This document shows positions 25,028 to 33,359 of a DNA stretch of 64,000 bases, in pieces. Below the pieces are notes generated by a model that was given only the letters and a program-made list of their open reading frames with translations, did not search any database and was not told the DNA's origin. Numbering within the stretch: position 1 is the stretch's first letter; every line of letters starts with the position of its first letter. A program made the position numbers and the translations under genes. The DNA is from CAYRWR01 sp964428015 (GTDB lineage Bacteria; Spirochaetota; Brevinematia; Brevinematales; CAYRWR01): assembly GCA_964428015.1 (NCBI GenBank), contig CAYRWR010000020.1, positions 1 through 64,000 of the forward strand, written 5' to 3'.

Positions 25028-26092
25028 ATGACCCGAGGCAGAATAATTCTGGTTTCAGTGCTGATAGTTTTCAGTCTGATTGTAGTCAGGCTGTTAACCG
25101 CACCTGCAGTGACCAGTTTCTTCCGGGGAGGCTTGACAATGACCAGGCCTTTTACCTCATCTGTCCGGTTTAAAGGTGTCTCCGGACCGGAAGATATGGA
25201 AGCTATTGCCGGCATGGATATCCTGCTAATTTCCAGTGTAGACAGAAGTGACAGTAAAAAAACCGGAGCATTGTATTATATTGACCTCCGTCAGCCCCTT
25301 TCCAATCAAAAGGCTGTACGGCTGGAAATAGATTATCCCCGGGACTTTCACCCTCATGGCATGTCCTACCGAATACTGGAAGGTCAGGCTGAAGTATATG
25401 TAATTTCTCACCGTCCCGGCGGGCATGATTTTGTGGAAATTTTTCTGCTGCGGAAAACACCCCAAGGCATAGAAGCCATTTACCGGGACAGTATTCCTTA
25501 TGACGGGCCATATAGTCCCAACGAAATAGTCGTCCTGCCTGATGGAACCTTTTTCATTTCTCATGATGGGAAAAAACCGGCCTACCGGATACTGCCGCTG
25601 CTCTTTAATCTGCATCAGGCTCCTTTATCCTGGTGGGACGGACATACTTTTCATACCCTGGGGCCGCGTATGGTAATGGGGAATGGTGTGGTATATCAGA
25701 AAATCGGAGGTGAGGAATTTCTTTACCGGGCCGACACCGCGGGCAGATATATTGACAAATACCAGCTCCTGCGCCGAGACAATCTGCTCAGGCTCAGGAA
25801 AATTCAGCACATCCGAATTCCTTCCTCCCCTGACAATTTAACTATGGATGATACAGGTAATCTGTATGTGGCTTGCCATTACAGCTTTGGACTATTCCTG
25901 GCCCATGTCCGTAATCATGCTTTTAAAGCACCCAGTCAGGTCTTTCGTATCTCTCCGGCAGGAAAAGTCGAGCTGATCTACGCTGACCAGGGCGAGCAGA
26001 TATGCGCGGCTTCTGTGGCTGTAATGGTGGAGAAGGTGCTGTATCTGGGACAGGTCTATGGAGATTTTATAGAAGCTGGAGAGATAGAGTGA
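25028..26092 (+). CDS. Paraoxonase/arylesterase-like six-bladed propeller
   Basis: The 354-aa protein has an uncleaved-looking N-terminal membrane anchor (about residues 5-24) and a body with the PON/SMP-30 calcium-site landmarks. These are GPEDMEA (Glu-Asp), FHPHGM, PNEIVVLPDGTFFISHD, MGNGVVY and PDNLTMDDTGNLYVACH (Asp-Asn). PON-family enzymes hydrolyse lactones and aryl esters. Membrane retention by the N-terminus is as in mammalian PON1. It is co-oriented with mscS-like and thioesterase genes. The substrate cannot be read from sequence; quorum lactones are only one option. Confidence 0.85.
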   Translation: MTRGRIILVSVLIVFSLIVVRLLTAPAVTSFFRGGLTMTRPFTSSVRFKGVSGPEDMEAIAGMDILLISSVDRSDSKKTGALYYIDLRQPLSNQKAVRLEIDYPRDFHPHGMSYRILEGQAEVYVISHRPGGHDFVEIFLLRKTPQGIEAIYRDSIPYDGPYSPNEIVVLPDGTFFISHDGKKPAYRILPLLFNLHQAPLSWWDGHTFHTLGPRMVMGNGVVYQKIGGEEFLYRADTAGRYIDKYQLLRRDNLLRLRKIQHIRIPSSPDNLTMDDTGNLYVACHYSFGLFLAHVRNHAFKAPSQVFRISPAGKVELIYADQGEQICAASVAVMVEKVLYLGQVYGDFIEAGEIE

Positions 26093-26132
26093 ACTTCTGC
26101 CCCACCGGGACTATGAGCAGGAAGGCTGGATA

Positions 26133-26507
26133 ATGGAAATAATCACGCGTTTAGAGTACCGGATCAATCTGGATGACCTGGATTTTATGGGCATCATCGG
26201 CCATCATCAGTGGGTACGGCTTCTGGAACGTTTCCGTACCGAAGCCATGAAAGACTACTATAAGAATCTGCTGGCACAAGAATTACACCTGGCGGTAGTG
26301 CATGTGGATGTGAAATATAAAGCACCTGCCCGATATGATGAAAAAGTGGTTTTTTTGGTAAGATTGGAAGAAAAAAAGAGGTCTACCCTGCTGATCTACC
26401 ATGAAGTGACAAATGAGGCCGGCCAGCTCCTGCTGGAAGCTCAGGTAAAACTAGCCTGTATAGACGGTAATGGCAAAATCAGAACACTGCCGGAACTCAG
26501 CCAATGA
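26133..26507 (+). CDS. Hotdog-fold acyl-CoA thioesterase (4HBT/YbgC-like)
   Basis: The 124-aa single hotdog domain has the catalytic-strand region DDLDFMGIIGHHQWVRLLER. The Asp before the GII/GHHQ segment corresponds to the YbgC/4HBT active-site Asp. Next come a long helix and strands VVHVDVKYKAPARYDEKVVF, typical of the family. It should hydrolyse acyl-CoA thioesters in the cytoplasm. Its stop is separated by 1 nt from the convergent 26509 gene. Confidence 0.88.
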   Translation: MEIITRLEYRINLDDLDFMGIIGHHQWVRLLERFRTEAMKDYYKNLLAQELHLAVVHVDVKYKAPARYDEKVVFLVRLEEKKRSTLLIYHEVTNEAGQLLLEAQVKLACIDGNGKIRTLPELSQ

Positions 26508-26508
26508 G

Positions 26509-26808
26509 TTAAATCTGTCCTGACAGCAAATCCATAAAAAGAGAAATGTTTTCTCCCTGTTCGTGTTTTTCCAGTATAACTGAAAGTTTGCGGGCACGGT
26601 CCAGGCGGCGGGCCAGCATCAGAGATAGGCTTTTTAAACGTATATCCTGTTTGGGAATGTCGGAAGTAGTAGCCCAAAGCTCGGTTACCTGAGCCTCCAG
26701 CCAGTCTGTTAAGGGTTTCTGCAGGTTTTCCGGAAAATCCCGGGTCAGTTGAGACATATAGGGTGACAGGATATCGGAAAAATCCAGCCCCTGACTTGTT
26801 TTTATCAT
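26509..26808 (-). CDS. Small soluble protein of unknown function
   Basis: The 99-aa protein is alpha-helical and charged, with no signal or membrane segment, and no family is recognised. The C-terminus is SLFMDLLSGQI. The start is supported by AAGGATC immediately before ATG and by a promoter at 26845-26873 whose spacer carries an inverted repeat. It is convergent with the thioesterase gene. Confidence 0.55.
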   Translation of the reverse strand: MIKTSQGLDFSDILSPYMSQLTRDFPENLQKPLTDWLEAQVTELWATTSDIPKQDIRLKSLSLMLARRLDRARKLSVILEKHEQGENISLFMDLLSGQI

Positions 26809-26844
26809 GATCCTTTTCCTTAAATCTGAAATACACCCCTTAAT

Positions 26845-26873
26845 AATATACTATCAAACCAGCTTGATAGCAA
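26845..26873 (-). promoter_or_regulatory. Promoter with embedded inverted repeat
   Basis: TTGCTA (26873-26868), 17 nt and TATATT (26850-26845). CTATCAA (26851-26857) and TTGATAG (26864-26870) form a 7-bp inverted repeat, with a 6-nt gap, that fills the spacer and part of the -35. It is a repressor-site candidate. Confidence 0.5.
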
Positions 26874-26898
26874 ATTGACCTTATAAAAAACCAAAAAA

Positions 26899-27969
26899 TC
26901 AGGGCGGGCCCATATCAAAATCATCTTTCCCCTGAGTTGTTTCTGCCCCCAGTATAGATTCAGGAATAATCCTGCCCCCTTTTTCATATAAAACATTACT
27001 ATTATATTTTTCTACTGAAATGACAATAGTATCGCTGAATAATTTTTCAAAGGGATCTTCCTCGCCTGTCTCAGGGTTAGCGTTTCCTTTCCAAAGCCCT
27101 GAAAGTTTTATTTTAATGTGATCTTCTTCATATTCCAGAATCACCCAGCTGCCCTTCCATTCCATATGGATATAATTGTTTCCCACAGGTTTGTTGTCTA
27201 TGAGGCTGCCGTATGTCATGTAAAACCAACCATTCATCCCCAGATGCACATCCAGGCCCATAGGTCGGGCGGAAGAATCATGCAAGGGGCTGACCAGAGT
27301 CAGCCACTCCTGTGTCAGGCCGTAGGGGTCATCATCCGGACGGCGAGGAAGGTACCCCTTTAACAGGCTGGACTTGATTTTTTGTCTGTAACTATCTTTC
27401 ACTTTTAGTAGGCCGTCGCTATAGGGGACTATATCCCGGTTGGCATTTCTGAACCAGAGTTCTGAAATACAGGTATCTTGATACCTGGTACCGGGATAGA
27501 CACTATTGATACGGAGTTTCAGGTCTTTGACCAGAACAGATTTGCCCAGCTGCAGGGTCTGTACCCCCGGGCTGTCCTCCAGGGTGAATTCAAATGTCTG
27601 CCTGCCGTCATTGAGAGAAACAGTGACATCCCGAGGACGGCTGTTCTGTAGAAAATGTTCTCCGGAACGCTGGTAGCCGGAAGCAATCATGATCCTGTCT
27701 ATTTCCACTCCCGTGGATAGGAAATCCAGCTGGAGTGTTGAACCCTCCCCCTGGCCTTCTTCACCTTCTACCCAGGCGGTAGAAGTATTACCGTCAAACA
27801 GGAGCTGACCGCCGTAGGATAATGCTGGATTGAGGGTAGAACTGGCAGACAGGGTGGTTTTCAGGAAAAGGATGTCCTGATACGATTTTCCCAGCCAGGA
27901 AATAGTATCTTCAGCAGACAGTATGTTTATGGATACAAAAAGTAATAAAAGCAGATATTGTTTTTTCAT
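26899..27969 (-). CDS. Exported protein with NADase-type glycan-binding (discoidin-like) domain
   Basis: The 356-aa protein has a signal peptide (MKKQYLLLLLFVSINILSAED). Residues about 35-175 match the F5/8C-like glycan-binding domain of the NADase type: LFDGNTSTAWVEGEEGQGEG, IMIASGYQRSGEHFLQNSRP and INSVYPGTRYQDTCISELWF. The C-terminal half (about 180-356) is an unassigned beta-rich region with VHLGMNGWFYMTYGSLIDNK. A carbohydrate- or surface-binding periplasmic or secreted protein is likely. No enzyme motif is visible. Confidence 0.82.
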   Translation of the reverse strand: MKKQYLLLLLFVSINILSAEDTISWLGKSYQDILFLKTTLSASSTLNPALSYGGQLLFDGNTSTAWVEGEEGQGEGSTLQLDFLSTGVEIDRIMIASGYQRSGEHFLQNSRPRDVTVSLNDGRQTFEFTLEDSPGVQTLQLGKSVLVKDLKLRINSVYPGTRYQDTCISELWFRNANRDIVPYSDGLLKVKDSYRQKIKSSLLKGYLPRRPDDDPYGLTQEWLTLVSPLHDSSARPMGLDVHLGMNGWFYMTYGSLIDNKPVGNNYIHMEWKGSWVILEYEEDHIKIKLSGLWKGNANPETGEEDPFEKLFSDTIVISVEKYNSNVLYEKGGRIIPESILGAETTQGKDDFDMGPP

Positions 27970-28030
27970 TTTTTCCCCACAGGATTATTTTATGAAAAAT
28001 AGTATCATCAATACTGCAGTATTACAATTG

Positions 28031-28342
28031 TCAGAGAAATTTTTTTGATTTGATCACGGATACGACGCCCAGTCCTGCCACCAGGCCGATATAACCCATC
28101 CAGACTACGCTGCCCAGGAACATGGAAGCCACGGGGGCTATAAGTGTAGCCAGGCCCATGAACAGGGTGGAGGTACCCATGAGTCGGGCCAACCCCTGGG
28201 GATCCTGAATTTCTTCTACTTTTTTACGGCCAATCCCGGCTACCAGGGACAGATCCAGTTTGAAACGCATACGGTAACCCATCCATAATATAATCAAGCC
28301 TACCAGGGCCAGGATGATTAAAGCGGTGGGGGTATATGTCAT
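28031..28342 (-). CDS. Small three-helix membrane protein (DUF3784-like)
   Basis: The 103-aa protein has a membrane helix at about residues 7-22, a charged cytoplasmic linker (RKKVEEIQDPQGLARL), and two more helices (about 58-78 and 82-97). The layout of a helix, a basic/acidic linker and a helical pair resembles DUF3784, which has no known function. It is 9 nt downstream of der and probably co-transcribed. Confidence 0.6.
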   Translation of the reverse strand: MTYTPTALIILALVGLIILWMGYRMRFKLDLSLVAGIGRKKVEEIQDPQGLARLMGTSTLFMGLATLIAPVASMFLGSVVWMGYIGLVAGLGVVSVIKSKKFL

Positions 28343-28351
28343 AGTTTGTTC

Positions 28352-29701
28352 CTACTTTTTCTTTTTGGGCCGGTCGGCGTTCTTTTCGCGGAAGGAGATA
28401 TGGATAGGGACACCACTGAACTCAAAAGCCAACCGCAGGCGGTTTTCCAGATGGCGGGCAAAATCCTTGCGCACATGCTCTTTTTTATTGATAAAGAACA
28501 CGAAGCGGGGCGGCGCAGTGTGCACCTGGGTACAATAGTAGACTTTTAGGTTAGATGTGGGTCGGTCCAGATGGCTTTCCTTGACCTGGTCGATGAGCCA
28601 TTGATTGAGGTCAGCCGTGGATACCCGATAATGGAAATCCTGGTAGACTTTAAATGCCCGGTCCATGAGACGGTCCACTTTGTAGCCGTCCTTGGCACTG
28701 ATAAAATTGATAGGCACAAAGTTGTACTCCGGGAGTTCATGCAGAATCTTTTTGGAAAAATTGTTCTGAAGAGTATAGTTGTCGCTTTCATCTTCACGGT
28801 CAACCAGGTCCCATTTATTCACCGCGAAAATCAGAGCGCGGCCCTTTTCCTGCACCATCTGGCTGATTCGTTTGTCCTGATTGGTGATAGGCTCAGAGGC
28901 ATCCAGGAGCTGAATCACCACATCACTGCGCTCCATAGCCTGGACACTGCGTACCACACTGTAATACTCGATATCTTCATCAATCTTTCCCTGCCGGCGG
29001 ATACCGGCTGTATCGACCAGGCGGACCTGGTGGCCCTGCCATTTGAGGACTTCATCCAGGCTGTCCCGGGTGGTACCGGCTACTTCCGAAACGATGGAAC
29101 GGTTGTACCCCAGCAGAGTATTGAGGAGATGGGATTTGCCCACATTGGGTTTGCCTACCAGCGCGATACGGATCTCACCGGCCTGTTCTTCATCGACTTC
29201 CCATTCTTCAAATTCATCTTCTATTCTTTCTATTATAGTAGTCAGTCCACGTTTCTGAATGACGGAGAAGGGCTCTACTTCATCAAACCCCAGGCCGTAG
29301 AATTCATGTACCAGCTCTTCCATATGGGCATTGTCCAGCTTATTACACAGCACCACTACAGGCCGGCTCTGCCGGCGCAGGAGGCGGCCCAGCTCTTCAT
29401 CCACGGGATGGTAGGAACGTCCGTCTACCACAAACAGAATCATATCCGCATCGGTGAGGGCCTGCATGACTTTTTCCTGGACCAGAGTATTAAAACGGTC
29501 GCCTTTTTCCAGATAGCCTGCGGTATCATAGACCCAGAAGGTCAGTCGGGAAGTAGTGACTTTACCCATATTGATATCACGGGTGACGCCTTCCATTTCG
29601 TCTACTATGGATTTTCTTTCGCCCAGAAGCAGGTTGAATAAGCTTGATTTTCCTGTATTGGGCCGGCCTACAATCACGACTACCGGCATACCGTCTTTCA
29701 T
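28352..29701 (-). CDS. der: Ribosome-assembly GTPase Der (EngA)
   Basis: The 449-aa protein has two consecutive GTPase domains and a C-terminal KH-like domain, which is unique to Der. Domain 1 has GRPNTGKSS, DTAGY and NKLD; domain 2 has GKPNVGKSHL, DTAGIRRQGK and NKWD. It acts in 50S subunit maturation. The open frame continues upstream to 29857, but ATG 29701 is preferred: GAGG lies 5 nt before it, and the extension would cross a palindrome holding the -10 element. The length then fits the family. Confidence 0.96.
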   Translation of the reverse strand: MKDGMPVVVIVGRPNTGKSSLFNLLLGERKSIVDEMEGVTRDINMGKVTTSRLTFWVYDTAGYLEKGDRFNTLVQEKVMQALTDADMILFVVDGRSYHPVDEELGRLLRRQSRPVVVLCNKLDNAHMEELVHEFYGLGFDEVEPFSVIQKRGLTTIIERIEDEFEEWEVDEEQAGEIRIALVGKPNVGKSHLLNTLLGYNRSIVSEVAGTTRDSLDEVLKWQGHQVRLVDTAGIRRQGKIDEDIEYYSVVRSVQAMERSDVVIQLLDASEPITNQDKRISQMVQEKGRALIFAVNKWDLVDREDESDNYTLQNNFSKKILHELPEYNFVPINFISAKDGYKVDRLMDRAFKVYQDFHYRVSTADLNQWLIDQVKESHLDRPTSNLKVYYCTQVHTAPPRFVFFINKKEHVRKDFARHLENRLRLAFEFSGVPIHISFREKNADRPKKKK

Positions 29702-29710
29702 AGTGTCCTC

Positions 29711-29736
29711 GCTATAATATTGGCCTATATTATAGC
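29711..29736. promoter_or_regulatory. Palindrome with divergent -10 boxes upstream of der
   Basis: GCTATAATAT (29711-29720) and ATATTATAGC (29727-29736) form a perfect 10-bp inverted repeat around TGGCCT. Each arm contains a TATAAT, one per strand. It lies 9-35 nt before the der start. Recognisable -35 elements are weak on both strands, suggesting activator dependence or an operator. Confidence 0.6.
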
Positions 29737-29980
29737 CTGTCCCGGGAAAAAACTCACTTCCCGGAAGGGGGATTTCCTTTTTTATTTTTTGTGCATATTT
29801 GGAAAAAAAGGGAAAATTTGTTCTCAGCAGTTGTGTCAACCATTTTTCCACCATCAATGTTTAGAACTTCAGAATTCTAAAAAAATAGATAATAGCTGTT
29901 TTTTAAGATATATTATGTGCTGTTGTAATGATACAGCTAGTAATCATAAACCGGAATATGCAGGAAAAAGGAGCAATTGC

Positions 29981-30448
29981 ATGTTATTGGATGTGGCCAT
30001 CACGGGAAACGTACAAAAATTTAAAGAGGCTTTGGAAAACCAGGAAAATGTGAATACAAAGGATGAGAATGGACAATCAGTGCTGTCTATAGTTTCCAAA
30101 TTGCGTCCTGATCTGGTAAAAATCTTAATCCGTAATGGCGTGGATGTAAATCTGGCGGACGATAATTTGATTACTCCACTTCATTGGGCTGTGGAATATG
30201 ACAATGATGAAATTGTGGAGCTATTATTACAGAATGGTGCTAACCCCGGGGTTTTGGATTCTTTGGGTGAAAGGCCGCTGCACTGGGCGGCCTGGACCGG
30301 ACACATCCGATCAGCGAAAGTCCTGCTGAAATATGACAGGGAGGTGCTATTTGAAAACTGCGGGGGATTTACTCCGATTGATCTGGCAGTACAACAAGAG
30401 CACCATGATTTAGCAGAATTACTCCAGACCTATATCACAAAAAAATAG
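29981..30448 (+). CDS. Ankyrin-repeat protein
   Basis: The 155-aa protein has about four ankyrin repeats, with visible units DENGQSVLSIVSKLRPDLVK, NLITPLHWAVEYDNDEIVEL and GERPLHWAAWTGHIRSAKVL and a final GGFTPIDLAVQQEHHDLAEL. It is an intracellular protein-interaction scaffold with no signal peptide. ATG 29981 is chosen because AAGGAG lies 8 nt before it. The open frame back to 29720 encodes a Cys/Lys-rich stretch unlike protein and overlaps the der promoter region. Confidence 0.85.
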   Translation: MLLDVAITGNVQKFKEALENQENVNTKDENGQSVLSIVSKLRPDLVKILIRNGVDVNLADDNLITPLHWAVEYDNDEIVELLLQNGANPGVLDSLGERPLHWAAWTGHIRSAKVLLKYDREVLFENCGGFTPIDLAVQQEHHDLAELLQTYITKK

Positions 30449-30508
30449 CTGTATCTCTGCATTATTCCCACCTTGTTTTCGAAATATTAAGGTTGAGATC
30501 GGGTCTGT

Positions 30509-31468
30509 TTAACTCTCCTGAGGTACCCTTAACACAATCTTTCCCCGGGTATGTCCCGCTTCCACTTCAGCCTGGGCTTCCCGGTATTCATGCCAGCCGT
30601 ATACTTTCTGCAGGACTACTTCCAGTTCTCCGTCTTCATAGAGGTAGCACAATTCTTCCAGCTCCCGGCTGTCCGGCTCCACAAAGACATATTTAAAACT
30701 GATATCCGCCCGTGTGGACTTTAACTGCTCCGGCTTCACCAATAAAGAAACCACTTTGCCGCCGGTTTTGACCCAGGCCTGAGCTTCTTCCGCGGTATCA
30801 CCCCCTCTCAGATCAAAAATCAGGTCAAATCCGTCGGGAAATTTTCTCTTTATCTGTTCCCCTAAAGGGCCTTCTTTATAATCCAGAAAATGTGTGGCTC
30901 CCAGGTCCCGGGCATAACCCTCTCGGGCACGGCCCGCTACCGCGGTGACTTCAGCACCGCGAATCCGTCCCAGTTGTATGGCATAGGTGCCCACACCTCC
31001 GGTGGCACCCAGAATCAGCAAGGATTGGTCCGTGACCAGCTGGCCGGCGTCAAACAGGCTCTGATAGGCTGTCAATCCCGCCAGGGGGAGACCTGCGGCT
31101 TGTTCGTGGCTCATAGTGGAGGGTTTGGCCACCAGATAGCATTCCGGCAGGGTGATATATTGAGCATAAGTGCCGTCATGGATCTCCTGCCGGCGGGCAT
31201 ATCCCAGGACAGCCTGTCCCACCTGGAAGCGCCGGGCTCCGTATCCCCGTTTTACAACCGTCCCGGAGAGGTCCCACCCCATTGTGATGGGGAAACGGTT
31301 AGGCATACGGTCTTTTAATTTACCTTCCCTGATCTTACAGTCCACCGGGTTGACTCCCGCGGCCCTGATCTGTACCAGGACTTCACCTTCACCCGGTTCA
31401 CGCATCTCCAGGTCCATTTCTTCCAGCATTTCAGTTCCGCCGTATTGTTTTATGGCAATTGCTTTCAT
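30509..31468 (-). CDS. Zinc-independent MDR-family NADPH oxidoreductase
   Basis: The 319-aa protein follows the quinone oxidoreductase/alcohol dehydrogenase-like layout. The N-terminal GroES-like domain has GEGEVLVQIRAAGVNPVDCK and GWDLSGTVV; the Rossmann domain has ILGATGGVGTYAIQLGR. The Cys/His zinc ligands of true alcohol dehydrogenases are missing, as in zeta-crystallin-like reductases. It probably reduces quinones or activated double bonds with NADPH. It is a single gene; the ATG is preceded by GGGAGG. Confidence 0.93.
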   Translation of the reverse strand: MKAIAIKQYGGTEMLEEMDLEMREPGEGEVLVQIRAAGVNPVDCKIREGKLKDRMPNRFPITMGWDLSGTVVKRGYGARRFQVGQAVLGYARRQEIHDGTYAQYITLPECYLVAKPSTMSHEQAAGLPLAGLTAYQSLFDAGQLVTDQSLLILGATGGVGTYAIQLGRIRGAEVTAVAGRAREGYARDLGATHFLDYKEGPLGEQIKRKFPDGFDLIFDLRGGDTAEEAQAWVKTGGKVVSLLVKPEQLKSTRADISFKYVFVEPDSRELEELCYLYEDGELEVVLQKVYGWHEYREAQAEVEAGHTRGKIVLRVPQES

Positions 31469-31584
31469 TTTTTCCTCCCTGATATACCAGAACCTGGTTT
31501 CATGTTAGCATAAAGGCAGTTACCTTTCAAGATTTCATGGCTTCCGAACATAGAAAAACCATCTTTGCGGCGATTATTTGCATA

Positions 31585-31609
31585 TTTATGCACCCATTTA
31601 GTGCATAAA
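31585..31609 (+). promoter_or_regulatory. 9-bp inverted repeat upstream of the CBM21 lipoprotein promoter
   Basis: TTTATGCAC (31585-31593) and GTGCATAAA (31601-31609) form a perfect inverted repeat with a 7-nt spacer, 22 nt upstream of the -35 element. The position suits an activator dimer. Confidence 0.6.
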
Positions 31610-31631
31610 ACACTACATATCTACAAAAATT

Positions 31632-31660
31632 TTGACATAAAAGCGCTTACAATTTATACT
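31632..31660 (+). promoter_or_regulatory. Strong promoter with a cre/LacI-like operator in the spacer
   Basis: TTGACA (31632-31637), 17 nt and TATACT (31655-31660). The spacer carries AAAAGCGCTTAC (31639-31650), close to catabolite-responsive-element and LacI/GalR-family operators that centre on CG. This predicts carbohydrate-responsive repression of the alpha-glucan-binding lipoprotein. Confidence 0.65.
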
Positions 31661-31689
31661 ATTCGCCAGAAAATTCAAAAGGAGTCAAT

Positions 31690-32553
31690 ATGAAGAAGTT
31701 TGTTGTGGTTCTTTCTGTTCTGGCTGGTCTTATGACCGCTTGTAGTGTAAATCCCGGCGTGGACAACCTGGATGGTAGTGCCAATGTTCTGGCCAGCGCC
31801 AATAATATGATCGACCTGGTAAAGTCTGATGTCACCAATCTGGGCTCTACCGGCATCCCTTACACCACCTATTGCAACCTCACCGGTAAGATCAAGGTGA
31901 AAAATGTGGCTTATAACAAAGTGGTATGGGTACATGTTTATTCTGTGGGTGCCCCTATGGGATATACCCGCGCTGCTGACGGCTGGTATGATGTGCCTGC
32001 TACCTATAGCGGCCCTGCTGAATCCGGCTATGAATACTGGTCTTTCACTGTGCCTACTACTCTTTACAAGGGCGGACAGGGCAGTTTCCCCCTGTTTAAA
32101 TATGTCCTGGCTTATACCGTTAACGGACAGACCTGGTGGGACAATAACGGCGGTCTGAACTACAAAGATGCTGTACCTGTCTTCAAAATGGTCGGCCTGA
32201 AAAGCGCCGGATACTGGACTGCTTCTCACCCCAGTCTCTACACCATGAACCACATCCTGGAAGGTAAAGTCCTGGTTAAAAATGTGTCATACAATAAAGA
32301 AGTATCTATCCGTTATGTGGGCAGCGACGGCCTGTGGCATGATGCTCCTGCTACCTACTATGCTCCTGACTACTATTATGGTAATTATGAAATCTGGTCT
32401 TTCAACATCGTCACTCCTGTGTACAAAGTTCCCCCTACCGATTTCTATCGTTTCGCCATCCGCTACAAAGTCAATGGTGTGGAATACTGGGACAATAACG
32501 GCGGTTCTGACTACCGTGCTTCCAGTTTCAGCAAAGGTTTCACCAACATCTAA
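31690..32553 (+). CDS. Lipoprotein with two CBM21-like alpha-glucan-binding domains
   Basis: The 287-aa protein has lipobox MTAC (Cys18). There are two tandem modules (about residues 65-165 and 190-285). Each starts with VKNVAYNK or VKNVSYNK, has a central W-x-DVPATY or W-HDAPATY strand and a YWSF or IWSF strand, and ends with NGQTWWDNNGG or NGVEYWDNNGG plus NY or DY. These are landmarks of CBM21 starch/glycogen-binding domains. There is no catalytic domain. The promoter has an upstream inverted repeat and an internal cre-like site, and a 13-bp terminator follows. Likely role: surface capture of alpha-glucans. Confidence 0.82.
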   Translation: MKKFVVVLSVLAGLMTACSVNPGVDNLDGSANVLASANNMIDLVKSDVTNLGSTGIPYTTYCNLTGKIKVKNVAYNKVVWVHVYSVGAPMGYTRAADGWYDVPATYSGPAESGYEYWSFTVPTTLYKGGQGSFPLFKYVLAYTVNGQTWWDNNGGLNYKDAVPVFKMVGLKSAGYWTASHPSLYTMNHILEGKVLVKNVSYNKEVSIRYVGSDGLWHDAPATYYAPDYYYGNYEIWSFNIVTPVYKVPPTDFYRFAIRYKVNGVEYWDNNGGSDYRASSFSKGFTNI

Positions 32554-32571
32554 TAATTCCCAATACTTTTC

Positions 32572-32607
32572 AGAAGGGCTGTCATATTGACAGCCCTTCT
32601 TTTTTTA
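32572..32607 (+). terminator. Strong terminator
   Basis: AGAAGGGCTGTCA (32572-32584) and TGACAGCCCTTCT (32588-32600) form a perfect 13-bp stem with a 3-nt loop, followed by Ts. Confidence 0.95.
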
Positions 32608-32624
32608 GATTTATGGATTAATAG

Positions 32625-32633
32625 TGATATAAT
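32625..32633 (+). promoter_or_regulatory. Extended -10 promoter placing +1 on the start codon
   Basis: TG-A-TATAAT (32625-32633) is an extended -10 element with no good -35. The expected +1 is about 7 nt downstream, at 32640, which is the A of the ATG. Confidence 0.6.
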
Positions 32634-32639
32634 AGTACT

Positions 32640-33284
32640 ATGCATAGTAAATTAGAAGTAGATTCTACCCGTCAGAATTATGACCGCTTGAGCCGCTGGT
32701 ATGATTTATTTTCAGGCAGTGAACACCCTTTTAAAATGCAGGGGTTAAAGATGCTGGCGCCCGGGACACAGGAAGAGATTCTGGAAATAGGCTGTGGTAC
32801 CGGAAAATTGCTGGTGGAGCTGGCCAGAAATGCCGGGCATGTCACTGGTCTGGATATTTCTCCGGGAATGCTGTCTGTCTGCCGACGGCGCCTGGATCAT
32901 CTGAAGACGGCCCTCCACAATATCACCCTGCTGGAAGGTGACGCCAGGAATATACCAGTTGAGGATCTCAGTATAGATGGAATATTCGCGGCGTTTACCC
33001 TGGAGTTATTTCCACCTTCAGATATGCAAGAAGTACTGGACGAATGCCGCAGAATACTACGACCCGGGGGCAGATTGGTCACAGTTAGTCTCAGTGATCA
33101 GGGACGTCAGGGCCTGATGTACAGGTTATATCAATGGACAAGGCGACACTGGCCCCATGTAGTAGACTGCAGGCCCATACATAGCAGGGGATTATTGCAG
33201 GAAGCTGGGTTTGTTGTGACAGATCACACCTTTCAGAGGATGTGGGGCCTGGGAGTGGATATTACCAGTGCCCAAAAATCATAA
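32640..33284 (+). CDS. Class I SAM methyltransferase, UbiE-like, probably leaderless
   Basis: The 214-aa protein has motif I ILEIGCGTGKLL, motif II GLDISPGML, motif III LEGDARNIPVED and post-motif LRPGGRLVTVSL. These are as in UbiE/COQ5-type methyltransferases, but no quinone-biosynthesis neighbours exist, so the substrate is unknown. No Shine-Dalgarno sequence precedes the ATG, which coincides with the predicted transcription start. Confidence 0.88.
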   Translation: MHSKLEVDSTRQNYDRLSRWYDLFSGSEHPFKMQGLKMLAPGTQEEILEIGCGTGKLLVELARNAGHVTGLDISPGMLSVCRRRLDHLKTALHNITLLEGDARNIPVEDLSIDGIFAAFTLELFPPSDMQEVLDECRRILRPGGRLVTVSLSDQGRQGLMYRLYQWTRRHWPHVVDCRPIHSRGLLQEAGFVVTDHTFQRMWGLGVDITSAQKS

Positions 33285-33304
33285 AAATTGCAGTGACCTA
33301 TGTC

Positions 33305-33333
33305 TTGACCTCAACCAGGATAGATGTTATCTT
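33305..33333 (+). promoter_or_regulatory. Promoter of the DUF1295 gene
   Basis: TTGACC (33305-33310), 17 nt and TATCTT (33328-33333) lie in the short gap before GGGAGG and the ATG at 33360. Confidence 0.6.
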
Positions 33334-33359
33334 AAAGTTTATCCAGGGAGGAAGTCAAC

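Noticed and set aside
28571..29641. 356-codon open frame antisense to der
   Set aside because: It is the mirror of a long conserved gene and has no ribosome site or recognisable product.
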